Assembly: GCA_029555965.1 (NCBI GenBank) | Contig: JAKQHY010000155.1 | Span: 1-46,390 of the forward strand | DNA: 46,390 nucleotides | From: Chloroflexota bacterium | Lineage (GTDB): Bacteria > Chloroflexota > Anaerolineae > B4-G1 > SLSP01 | Reading direction: 5' to 3' | Shown: piece by piece, positions 20,291 to 28,887 of the stretch | Layout of the letters: the number at the start of each line of letters is the position of its first letter | How positions within the stretch are numbered: position 1 is the stretch's first letter | Notes under the pieces: model-generated | The model's input: only the letters and a program-made list of their open reading frames with translations | Told to the model about the DNA's origin: nothing | Database searches by the model: none | Position numbers and translations under genes: made by a program

Positions 20291-20557
20291 TTATTTTTTC
20301 AGCGCATTAATCTGGGTCATCAAGCGTGACTTCAGGCGCGCCGCCTTGCGGTGGTGAATGACGTTTTTCTTGGCGGCCTTGTCAAGTTGGCTCGCAGCGC
20401 GCGGCATCAAAGTTTTTGCCTGCTCCGCATTGCCATCGGCAATCGCCTGGCGCACCATCTTGAGAGCGCCGCGCATTTGACCTAACACATAACGATTGCG
20501 CAACCACTTACGATATGAACTGCGAATTTCTTTTTTGGCCGAACTGGTATTTGCCAC
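20291..20557 (-). CDS. rpsT: Ribosomal protein S20
   Basis: 88 residues, basic, with the S20 pattern: MANTSSAKKEIRSS at the start, then RNRYVLGQMRGALK, and the C-terminal KAAKKNVIHHRKAARLKSRL. It binds 16S rRNA in the 30S subunit. The start is a GTG at 20557, preceded by GGGAGGAG; a longer frame to 20575 has no such site and would add residues absent from the family. Confidence 0.95.
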   Translation of the reverse strand: MANTSSAKKEIRSSYRKWLRNRYVLGQMRGALKMVRQAIADGNAEQAKTLMPRAASQLDKAAKKNVIHHRKAARLKSRLMTQINALKK

Positions 20558-20724
20558 TTGCTCCTCCCAAAACAATTACATCAATTACGAACTGTGAGTA
20601 TACCTGATATTCGTTTTTTGTCCAGTAACCCACAGCATTACGCTAATCCAACTTGTTTTCCAATGAAAAAGCAGTTACAATAAAGAAGTGTAGCAAAAAC
20701 GCCCTCTAACACTATCAGCTAAAA

Positions 20725-20755
20725 TTCAAACAATTTACTGTTGGCCTAGTATAAT
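20725..20755 (+). promoter_or_regulatory. Candidate promoter of the CHAT/caspase operon
   Basis: TATAAT at 20750-20755 is a perfect -10; the best -35 is TTCAAA at 20725-20730 with a long 19-bp spacer, so the promoter is weak or needs an activator. It is about 60 bp before the first ATG in an AT-rich stretch that separates this operon from the divergent rpsT. Nothing else was identified in 20558-20814. Confidence 0.4.
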
Positions 20756-20814
20756 TTTTCAAGTTTTTTACAAATCAAACCTCACTATCATTATTATTTT
20801 TGGGAAACCCTATT

Positions 20815-22863
20815 ATGGAAGAGAGTTTTGTAGATTTAGCAATACGCATATTCCCTTTGCAAGAAGCGGGCTATCCAGTTGAAATCACGCTCGGCCGCAA
20901 TCAGGTCTTCCCACGCGGCTACGCTCCCCCTGCGTTGGCCGATTGGCAGCCTGAAGCCGATACGGCTGGTCGCCAGCTCTGGGAATTGTTGGTCGCCGAC
21001 CCGGCCGTACGCGATGCTTGGGTCGCGGCGCGCGGTCAGGCGACCGCGCGCCGCATCCGACTGTGGCTGGATCAAGATGCGCCAGAATTGCACCCCTTGC
21101 GCTGGGAATGTCTACAGGATGACGCGACGCCGCTGGCGGCCAATGCCGCCACGCCATTCTCCCGCTATCTGCCGGTGCAACTTCCCTGGCGCGGCGCGGT
21201 GGAAGGCGACACACTGCGTGTCCTGGTCGCCATCGCCAACCCCAGCGACTTGCAAGCCAAGTACAATCTGCCGGCGCTGGATGTAGCCCAGGAAAAATCC
21301 ACGCTCACCGAAATCACCGCCTCTAGTAACATTGACAGTAAGGCGCAGAATCGCGCCAGCTATCGGTTGGAAGTCACCTTTTTGGAACCGCCTATCACAT
21401 TGCCCCGCCTGGAAGAGGCTCTGCGCGAAGGATACCACATCTTCCACTACATCGGCCATGGCGCGTTTAACACCCGTCGCCAGCAAGCGGTGTTGTTTAT
21501 GGAAGATGACGCCGGCGCCACCCTGCCGGTGCGCGACGACGAACTGGCGCAAATGTTTGCGCGGCAGGATGTTCGCCCACACTTAATCTTCCTGACTGCG
21601 TGCCAGGGCGCAGTGCGCGCGACGGGGGATGCGTTCATCGGGCTGGCGCCCAAACTCATCCAGGTGGGCGTCCCGGCCGTCGTGGCGATGCAGGATTTTA
21701 TCAGCATCGAGACGGCGCGGATGTTCAACACTCAATTTTACCAACTCGTCACAATAGAGCCGGTGGACAAGGCGCTCAACCAGGCGCGCAGCATCCTGGC
21801 GTCGGCGCGGCGCAGCGATGTGGCCGTGCCGGTGTTGCTGACGCGCCTTGAGGCCAATTACCTGTGGAATGACGCCGCTGACACGCGCGGCAAGACCGAT
21901 GGCGAGCCGCGTGTGTTCTGGAAGGGCCTGATCAACTATATCCAGCGTGGCAAGTGTACGCCGATTATTGGCCCCCGCGTGCGCGACCGCTGGACGCCCC
22001 CCCCTACCCAGTTGGCGCAGAATTGGGCGAAAGAGCACGACTACCCCTTTACGGACACCACTAACCCCGCCGGCATCGCGCAGTATATGGCGACTAGCGG
22101 CGGGATAGATTTTGCGCGCAGTGAGTTGTTAAAAGATTTGTACGCCGCACTCAAAGCGCGCATCCCCGAAGAACTGCGTCCGCGCGTGATGCCCAAAACG
22201 CTAAGTGCTCTGGTGGACGCCATCGGCTGGCAAAACATGGCGGCCGGCGATCCCAATGACCCCCATACCGTGCTGGCAAATTTGAACCTGCCCCTGTATT
22301 TGACCACCAACTTCGACAATTTCCTCACCGCGGCCCTGACCGCCCAAGGCAAAAAACCAGTGCGCGAAGTCTGCCGCTGGAACGATATGCTGGATAACCT
22401 GTTGCCTCCCTCGGTGTTCGACGAGCGCCCGGACTTTGAGCCGACGCCGGAAGAACCGCTGGTCTATCACTTGCTAGGGTATGACATCGAACCGGACTCG
22501 TTAGTGCTGACCGAAGATGATCACCTGGACTATCTGGCGCAGGTTTCGGCGGCGCCAGAGCGTATCCATCCCTGCATCCGCGCCGCGTTGGCGAACACCT
22601 CATTGATGTTTCTCGGCCATGATCACAGCGATTGGGCCTTCCGCGTCATCATGCGCGGGCTGCTGGCGCCCATGCAACAGCGGCGCAAGTTTAAACATGT
22701 GGGCGTGCAGTTGCAACCGGCGGATGTAGCGGGCGAGGACATGCCGGATGTTTGCCAATTCTTCAAAAGTTATTTCCAGCAAGCAGACACTAACGTTTTC
22801 TTGGGCACGGCGCTCCAATTTGTGGCCGAGCTGCGGGAATGGTGGGAGGCAGCACAGCTATGA
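20815..22863 (+). CDS. CHAT protease-SIR2-like fusion protein (protein A)
   Basis: 682 residues from ATG 20815; a TTG five codons upstream is also possible. Residues about 1-345 are a CHAT (caspase HetF-associated with TPRs) domain: an N-terminal strand region, then the catalytic His H215 in FHYIGHGAF and Cys C263 in IFLTACQGA, ending with VPAVVAMQDFIS. Residues about 365-680 are SIR2-like (SIR2_2 type): PIIGPRVRDRW at the usual glycine loop, LTTNFDNFL (N499, D501), YHLLGYD and MFLGHDHSDWAFRVIMRGL (H602). The glycine loop is altered from the common GxG form, so NADase activity is uncertain. The stop overlaps the next ATG (ATGA). Inferred role: protease/NAD-linked effector or sensor of a conflict system. 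Confidence 0.88.
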   Translation: MEESFVDLAIRIFPLQEAGYPVEITLGRNQVFPRGYAPPALADWQPEADTAGRQLWELLVADPAVRDAWVAARGQATARRIRLWLDQDAPELHPLRWECLQDDATPLAANAATPFSRYLPVQLPWRGAVEGDTLRVLVAIANPSDLQAKYNLPALDVAQEKSTLTEITASSNIDSKAQNRASYRLEVTFLEPPITLPRLEEALREGYHIFHYIGHGAFNTRRQQAVLFMEDDAGATLPVRDDELAQMFARQDVRPHLIFLTACQGAVRATGDAFIGLAPKLIQVGVPAVVAMQDFISIETARMFNTQFYQLVTIEPVDKALNQARSILASARRSDVAVPVLLTRLEANYLWNDAADTRGKTDGEPRVFWKGLINYIQRGKCTPIIGPRVRDRWTPPPTQLAQNWAKEHDYPFTDTTNPAGIAQYMATSGGIDFARSELLKDLYAALKARIPEELRPRVMPKTLSALVDAIGWQNMAAGDPNDPHTVLANLNLPLYLTTNFDNFLTAALTAQGKKPVREVCRWNDMLDNLLPPSVFDERPDFEPTPEEPLVYHLLGYDIEPDSLVLTEDDHLDYLAQVSAAPERIHPCIRAALANTSLMFLGHDHSDWAFRVIMRGLLAPMQQRRKFKHVGVQLQPADVAGEDMPDVCQFFKSYFQQADTNVFLGTALQFVAELREWWEAAQL

Positions 22864-25800
22864 AAGACAATCCCTACGTTGGGCCGCGCCCTTATGAGCG
22901 CCGCCATCAACAGAATTTCTACGGGCGCACCCGCGAGGCGCGTGATTTATTGGCGTTGATTATGGCCGAACGGGTGGTGGTGCTGTATGCTCCCTCGGGG
23001 GCCGGCAAAACCTCGTTGCTCAATGCCAAAGTGATCCCCGCGCTAGAGGACGAAGAGTTTGTGGTGTTGCCCTCGGCGCGCGTCGGCAGCAGCCCTCCAC
23101 CCGAAATCCCCCTGGAACAGGTATCTAATGTATTTGTGTACAGCGTGTTGCTTTCATTGATGGGCGAACAAACCGCGCCGGACGCCTTGACGACGCATAC
23201 CCTGACTTCTTTCTTGCAGCAATATTATCCCGAACCGGAAGAAACCGAGGAAAGCGCCCCGCTGCTGTTGATCTTGGATCAGTTTGAGGAACTGTTCACC
23301 GCCCACCGGGCGCGCTGGCAAGACGCGCAGGATTTCTTCGCTCAGGTGAGCGCGGCCCTGGAGGCCATCCCGCGCCTGGGTATTCTCTTCTCGATGCGCG
23401 AAGATTTCCTGGCTGAACTGGACCCCTACGTCGCCCTCTTGCCGCGTCGCCTGCGCGCCCGCTTCCGGCTAACGTTGCTCAGCCCCGAGGGCGCGCTGGA
23501 AGCTATCGTCAAGCCGGCTGCCAATCGGGGCATCGCTTTTGCGCCCGCCGCTGGCGATCAACCAGGGGCCGCGGAATGGCTGCGGGATGAACTGCGGCGC
23601 GTGAATATCCAACGGCAGGTGGGCGCTGAAACGGTCGCGGATGTTATCCTGGGGCCGTCCATTGAGCCGGTGCAGTTGCAGGTGGCCTGCAATCAATTAT
23701 GGGAAAATCTACCCGATCAGCCCGACCAAGTCATTGACCTTCAGGAGGCGCAGAACCACGGCGACGTAACCCGCGCCTTAGGGGATTTCTACGAGAGCGC
23801 CCTGCAAGAAACCGCCCAACAGACCGGGGTCTCTGAACGCGCATTGCGGCGGTGGTTTAGCGAACAACTGCTCACACCGATGCAGACGCGCGGCATGGCG
23901 ATGCGCGGCCCACACGAAACGGCCGGCTTGCCCAACGCCGCCGTGGACGTGCTGCAACACAGGCACCTCATCCGCCCGGAGATGCGGGCGGGCGCGCGCT
24001 GGTATGAGCTGGCGCATGATCGCCTGATTGCCCCAATCCTGCACTCCAATCGGGCGTGGGAGGCGACCCGTCAGACGCCGCTGCGCGTAGCCGCCAAACG
24101 CTGGTCGGAGAGTAAACTCCCGGCGCTGCTCTATCGGGACGACGCGCTCAAACAGGCGCGGGCCTGGGCTGCGCAGCATCCCGACGAGGTCGAGCCGTAT
24201 GAGCAAGAGTTCATCACTGTCAGCCAGGGCGCCGAGCAACGCCGCAAGTGGGCGCGGCGCGCGCTGGTTTCGGCGGCGGCTGTCGGCATCATCACTTTGT
24301 GTATCGTCGCGGCCCTGGCCTGGAGCGCCGCGCGCAACGGCCTGCGCGCCTATTCCAAAGAACTGGCCGCCGAATCCCAATATTGGGCGCAACTTGACCA
24401 GGACGCCGCGCTGGAATTGGCCTACGAAGCTATCCAACAAAATGAGGCCCCACGTCTGCTGACGTTTTGGACGCCTATCTTGGGAGAGATTGACTATACC
24501 GAGGCTGAGATCGCGCTGCGCCAGGCATTGACGGATTTTTACCCCTCCGCCATCTATGAGGACATCGCCAGCCGGCAGGAAGTCAGCAGCATGGTCTATG
24601 GCGCAGACGGCCGCTACGTCTACGCCGGCCTTTCTAACGGGAAGATTTGGGTCTGGGAGCAAGCGACAGAGCAGACGCGCTACCTCCCGGCCATGAGCGC
24701 TGTGCGCGTGCTGGTCAATCATCCCTCCTTGCCCATCATCGCCGTCGCTGGCGACGACAGTAAAAACGGTCTCATTCGTATCTTCAACAGCGCCACCGAA
24801 GCCTGGGAAGCGGAACTGCGTGTCGCCACACCGGAAGGCATGTTTGAGGAGATCTATGCCCTGGCGTACAGCCCCGAGGGGCGTTACCTGGCGGCGGCAG
24901 GCGATTATGGCGCTAAATTCCGCGATGCGGATGGCCTGTCCAACGCCGGGATGCTGCGCATCTGGAACCTGGAGCGACAAGAATCGTTCGTCGTCCCCGC
25001 GCCGCATCAAAAGCGCGTGACGGGAATATCCTTCAGCAACAATGGACGGTATCTGGTCTCATCCTCCAATGATGGGTTGGTCCGCCTGTGGGAACTCTCT
25101 GACGACGGCGCGAGGCTGACGCTGCACCCCTTCATCACATTGACGGCGCATACCGGGCCGGTGCTGGATGTCAAATTCAGCCCCACCGACCCGACGCTGT
25201 TTGCCTCCGCTTCCGCCGACAAAACTATCCGCTTGTGGCGGATAGACCTGACGCATGCGGCGGAGCCGGTCAAGGCCGTAGTCACGCTGCTCGGCCACAC
25301 GCGCGAAGTCAAGGCGTTGGCGTTCTCCGCCACTGGAGACTATCTGCTCTCCGGCTCGCGCGACGCCACCGCCCTCTTGTGGGACGTGCGGGCGCTCAGC
25401 CCCAATGCGATCCTGCGCTTCACCGGGCACACCAATGTGGTGCAAGGCGTCGCCTTTGCCCCCGACGGGACGACCATTGCCACCGGCGACGGCTCCGGCA
25501 ACGTGCGCTTATGGGATCGGGATTTCCTGCGCCGGGAGCGCCTCTCGACGCTGGTGGGGCAGAATGACCGGGGACGCGGGCTGGCCTATACGCCGGATGG
25601 CAAGTATTTGGTTTCGGGCGACAATACCGGCGGGGGCTTGATATGGGACGTGGCCGCCGGAGACATCGCGCGGCAATTGCCGCCGGTGGGCGGGAAAATG
25701 TGGAATCTGACTGTCAGCCATGACAGCAAGTATGCGGTGACGTGTACCGACGACGGCAACGCCTACGTGTGGGAGATTGCCACCGGGACGCAAGTTGCCA

Positions 25801-25922
25801 AGTTAGAAGAGGGGCATAGGGCCGGCGTCGAGCAGGCGGCCTTCAGCCCGGACGACCGCTATCTCGTCACCGGCGCGGACGATCAGCGGGTGCTGGTCTG
25901 GGATGCGACGACCTGGCAGTAA
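22860..25922 (+). CDS. nSTAND-type ATPase with transmembrane helix and WD40 repeats, truncated by TAA (protein B)
   Basis: 1020 residues from ATG 22860, coupled to gene A by a 4-bp overlap. NPYVGPRPYERRHQQNFYGR leads into Walker A (APSGAGKTSLL, K50) and Walker B (LLLILDQFEELF, D140), with sensor FSMREDFLAELDPY and winged-helix region after it: the novel-STAND NTPase pattern. A basic stretch and a membrane helix follow at about residues 465-487 (ALVSAAAVGIITLCIVAALA). Ten WD40 repeats fill residues about 560-1020, ending in VLVWDATTWQ directly before the TAA. Reading on in the same frame gives four more repeats to 26522. STAND proteins oligomerise on a trigger sensed by their repeats; here membrane anchoring is likely. 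Confidence 0.9.
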   Translation: MKDNPYVGPRPYERRHQQNFYGRTREARDLLALIMAERVVVLYAPSGAGKTSLLNAKVIPALEDEEFVVLPSARVGSSPPPEIPLEQVSNVFVYSVLLSLMGEQTAPDALTTHTLTSFLQQYYPEPEETEESAPLLLILDQFEELFTAHRARWQDAQDFFAQVSAALEAIPRLGILFSMREDFLAELDPYVALLPRRLRARFRLTLLSPEGALEAIVKPAANRGIAFAPAAGDQPGAAEWLRDELRRVNIQRQVGAETVADVILGPSIEPVQLQVACNQLWENLPDQPDQVIDLQEAQNHGDVTRALGDFYESALQETAQQTGVSERALRRWFSEQLLTPMQTRGMAMRGPHETAGLPNAAVDVLQHRHLIRPEMRAGARWYELAHDRLIAPILHSNRAWEATRQTPLRVAAKRWSESKLPALLYRDDALKQARAWAAQHPDEVEPYEQEFITVSQGAEQRRKWARRALVSAAAVGIITLCIVAALAWSAARNGLRAYSKELAAESQYWAQLDQDAALELAYEAIQQNEAPRLLTFWTPILGEIDYTEAEIALRQALTDFYPSAIYEDIASRQEVSSMVYGADGRYVYAGLSNGKIWVWEQATEQTRYLPAMSAVRVLVNHPSLPIIAVAGDDSKNGLIRIFNSATEAWEAELRVATPEGMFEEIYALAYSPEGRYLAAAGDYGAKFRDADGLSNAGMLRIWNLERQESFVVPAPHQKRVTGISFSNNGRYLVSSSNDGLVRLWELSDDGARLTLHPFITLTAHTGPVLDVKFSPTDPTLFASASADKTIRLWRIDLTHAAEPVKAVVTLLGHTREVKALAFSATGDYLLSGSRDATALLWDVRALSPNAILRFTGHTNVVQGVAFAPDGTTIATGDGSGNVRLWDRDFLRRERLSTLVGQNDRGRGLAYTPDGKYLVSGDNTGGGLIWDVAAGDIARQLPPVGGKMWNLTVSHDSKYAVTCTDDGNAYVWEIATGTQVAKLEEGHRAGVEQAAFSPDDRYLVTGADDQRVLVWDATTWQ

Positions 25923-26522
25923 GTGGCCGAACTCACCGTGTTCGGCCTCAGCAAGCCTGGCGAAATCTGGGGAGCGCTGGAATACAGCCCCGATGGACGG
26001 TGGATCGCGGCAGGCTATACCGGCGGGCGGTTGCAACTCTGGGCAGTGGATACGTCTGGCGGCGTCTTCAGGGCCGAGCCGTCCGTCTCCCTGCCTCACG
26101 CCCACACCGACCACATCATGACGGCTGACTTCAGCGCCAACAGCCAATACCTTGCCACCGGCGGCTGGGATGGGGTCGCGCGCATCTGGCGCGTTGCCCC
26201 ATTGACGCTCACGTTGGTGGGGGAGCCGCTGGATCACACGGCCTACGTCTACTCGGTGGAATTCAGCCCGGATGACGCCTATCTGGCGACCGGCGCCCGC
26301 GACCAGCGCGTCCGCCTGTGGGACATGACCATGCTTCCCGACACGCCCGAAATCCCCGACGCCGTGCTTGCCGGGCACACCGACCTGATCTGGGCCGTGG
26401 CGTTCAGCCCGGACGGCAGCTATGTAGCAAGCAACTCGTGGGATCGCTCCATCCGGCGGTATCTGGTGGAGTTTAGTGATGTATGGAAAATGGCAGAAGC
26501 GTATTTGGAGGGGGAAAAATAG
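25923..26522 (+). pseudogene. Separated C-terminal WD40 part of protein B
   Basis: 199 codons in exactly the same frame as protein B, beginning at the codon after its TAA. It holds four WD40 repeats (e.g. LQLWAVDT, ATGGWDGVARIW, ATGARDQRVRLWDM, ASNSWDRSIRRY). The GTG at 25923 could start translation but no ribosome site precedes it. Ten repeats before plus four after make 14, the number for two seven-bladed propellers, so the TAA most likely interrupts one gene (one base change from GAA would restore a Glu). Whether the stop is real, read through, or a sequence error cannot be told here. The next gene starts 2 bp after its stop. Confidence 0.75.
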
Positions 26523-26524
26523 CA

Positions 26525-28852
26525 ATGGCAGACCTTATCTACTTCAACGGCGTGCGATCAAACGGCGAATATGGCCTGAAGCCGCTTTCCGAGCAGGCTT
26601 TGGTGGATCACATTTTCGCGGGGCGCGATGCGGCGGAAAAGGTCGGGGAACGCCTACAAAAGCAGCTTGAGCGGAAGACGGTAGACCGGCTGCAAGACAT
26701 CGTCATCAAGCTGGCGGTGCGTGGGTTGGCGCAGTTCCCTGACGCCGAAGGCGCTACGGAGGCTCCCCCCGCCACCCGCGATGCCTGGCTGGACGCGCTG
26801 GCCGGCGATATTGTGGCCGTACTCGTCGGCGAAACCAGCCGTAAATCCGGCATCACGCAGGAATTGGCCGCGCAACTCAAGCAGGCCCTGGAGGATACGC
26901 TGAGCCTGCTCGTCGCATATCTGGCGAAGGGGCAGGTCAAAGAACTGACCACGTTCCTGTTGAGTCCCGACCCCGACATGCAGACGGAATTCAAGGAAAA
27001 ACTCAAGCGCGAGACGGATCAAACGCTGATTGCCATCGGCAAGGAAGCCCTGAACAACGACCGTATCGAGGCGCTTTCCCAGGCTGACGGCGTGACGCGC
27101 CAGGTGTGGATGGAAGAATTACTGGAAAAGTTGCTGAATCTCCAAACGCCCCTGCAAGCAATGACCGCGCTTTCGGATTTCAAGTACATCGTCACGACTC
27201 CCATCACCACCGTCAAGCTGGGTGAAAAGCTCGCCGCCATCGCGCCGGATAACGCCGCCTGGCAGGATGCCATCGCCCAAATCAACGCCGTCGTCGCCAA
27301 AGGCAGAAGCGCCGCGTGGCGCGATTTGATTGACCAAGCGTTGCGCGCCGCCCTGCAAGCCTTCTGCGCTCTCCCCGGCGCGAAGGCCGACTGGCCGGCC
27401 TTGCGGCAGGCGTTGGCCGCGTGGATTGACGAATTGCGCCGCGAAATCGGCCACCTGGGATTGATCGCCAGCCTGGATCCCCGCAAGCTCAACGAGGCCG
27501 GGTGGGGCGTCATTTTCCCGGCGCGGATGGCTCCGGCGCGGAAGAAGGCCATCCGGGAGGTATTGGAGCCGCTGCTGTGCCATCGCCTGATTCATGTAGA
27601 TCTGGCGATCTATGGCGATACGGCCAAATACACCGATAAATCATTGGATGAAGTGCTCAAAGCCCGTGATGCGCAGGGTTTTAACCCCAAGTATCAGGAA
27701 CATTTCAAGATTTACGAAGGCGGCAATGGCTATCGCCCCAACGACACAGCCCGCGCCTTCCTGAGCCGTCACGGCGCGCGCCCGGAAGACCCGGCCAACC
27801 CGGACCAGGTGCCGTACTATCTGCTGCTCGTCGGCACGCCGGAAGAAATCCCCTTCGAGTTTCAGTACCAGTTGGACGTGCAATATGCCGTCGGGCGGCT
27901 GGACTTCGACGACGTAGACGATTATCGCACCTACGCGAAGAACGTCATCGCCGCCGAGAACGACTCACCGCCCGCCCTGCCGCAGATGACCTTGTTCGGC
28001 GTGCAGAACTCCGGCGATCCGGCTACCGAATTAAGCGCGAAGTATCTGATCCAACAACTCCAAAAAACCTTCGATAAGAAAACAAAGTCTCCGGAATGGA
28101 TAGCGCGGGGTAATCCAACGTTACAACTCACGCGTGTGGAACCTGAAGAAGCCACGAAGAAAAAACTGCTCGAAATCCTGACCACCACACCCCCGGCCTT
28201 GCTCTTTACCGCTTCGCACGGCCGGGAGTTTGACAGCGGCGATGCCGATCAGGTCAAGCAACAGGGCGCGTTGTTGTGCAGCGATTGGCCCGGCCCCCAC
28301 AACCCCGACAAGCGCATCCTGCCGGAGCACACCTTTTCAGGCGAAGATATCCTCAAAAATCGGGGCACCATCAACGCGCGCGGCATGATCGCCTTCTTCT
28401 TCGCCTGCTACGGCGCGGGCACGCCGCGTTACGATGAGTTCACCCATCAGGCGTTCAAAGAGAAAGGTCAGACGATTGCGGAGACACCCTTCGTCGCCGC
28501 GCTGCCCAAAGCCCTGCTCAGCGCGCCGCGCGGCGCGCTGGCCGTCATCGGCCACGTCGAGCGCGCCTGGGCGTTGTCGTTCATGTCAGATGCCCAGGCC
28601 GGCGCGCTGCCCGTATTCGAGAGTCTGGTGCAATCGCTGCTCACCGGCCTGCCCGTCGGCGCGGCGATGGAATACTTCAACGTGCGTTACGCGGCGCTCT
28701 CCACTGAACTAACCGTTGCCTACGATGCGAAGGAAGGCCTGCCACCCAGCGACCGCGAAATGGCGCAGCTGTGGACGAACAACAACGACGCGCGCGGGTA
28801 TATTGTACTTGGCGATCCGGCGGTGCGCTTACGCCTTTTTTTATCCCCATAG
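26525..28852 (+). CDS. Gingipain-like (C25, caspase-fold) protease with long helical N-terminus (protein C)
   Basis: 775 residues; start ATG 26525 is set by GGAGGGGG upstream and by lying 2 bp after the preceding stop. N-terminal motif FNGVRSNGEYGLKPLS, then about 330 helical residues with no recognised domain. AGWGVIFPARM precedes a C25-like protease region from about residue 430: YYLLLVGTPEEIPFEFQYQL, AVGRLDF, the catalytic His H565 in LLFTASHGREF, Cys C628 in FFFACYGAGTP, then AVIGHVERAW and the terminal NNDARGYIVLGDPAVRL. No signal peptide, so an intracellular caspase-like protease. Closely related to protein D in the same operon. Probable substrate is unknown; activation by the STAND partner is inferred. 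Confidence 0.83.
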   Translation: MADLIYFNGVRSNGEYGLKPLSEQALVDHIFAGRDAAEKVGERLQKQLERKTVDRLQDIVIKLAVRGLAQFPDAEGATEAPPATRDAWLDALAGDIVAVLVGETSRKSGITQELAAQLKQALEDTLSLLVAYLAKGQVKELTTFLLSPDPDMQTEFKEKLKRETDQTLIAIGKEALNNDRIEALSQADGVTRQVWMEELLEKLLNLQTPLQAMTALSDFKYIVTTPITTVKLGEKLAAIAPDNAAWQDAIAQINAVVAKGRSAAWRDLIDQALRAALQAFCALPGAKADWPALRQALAAWIDELRREIGHLGLIASLDPRKLNEAGWGVIFPARMAPARKKAIREVLEPLLCHRLIHVDLAIYGDTAKYTDKSLDEVLKARDAQGFNPKYQEHFKIYEGGNGYRPNDTARAFLSRHGARPEDPANPDQVPYYLLLVGTPEEIPFEFQYQLDVQYAVGRLDFDDVDDYRTYAKNVIAAENDSPPALPQMTLFGVQNSGDPATELSAKYLIQQLQKTFDKKTKSPEWIARGNPTLQLTRVEPEEATKKKLLEILTTTPPALLFTASHGREFDSGDADQVKQQGALLCSDWPGPHNPDKRILPEHTFSGEDILKNRGTINARGMIAFFFACYGAGTPRYDEFTHQAFKEKGQTIAETPFVAALPKALLSAPRGALAVIGHVERAWALSFMSDAQAGALPVFESLVQSLLTGLPVGAAMEYFNVRYAALSTELTVAYDAKEGLPPSDREMAQLWTNNNDARGYIVLGDPAVRLRLFLSP

Positions 28853-28887
28853 GGGATGAGCAAAACTCAGAACCAGGAGGTAACCTT

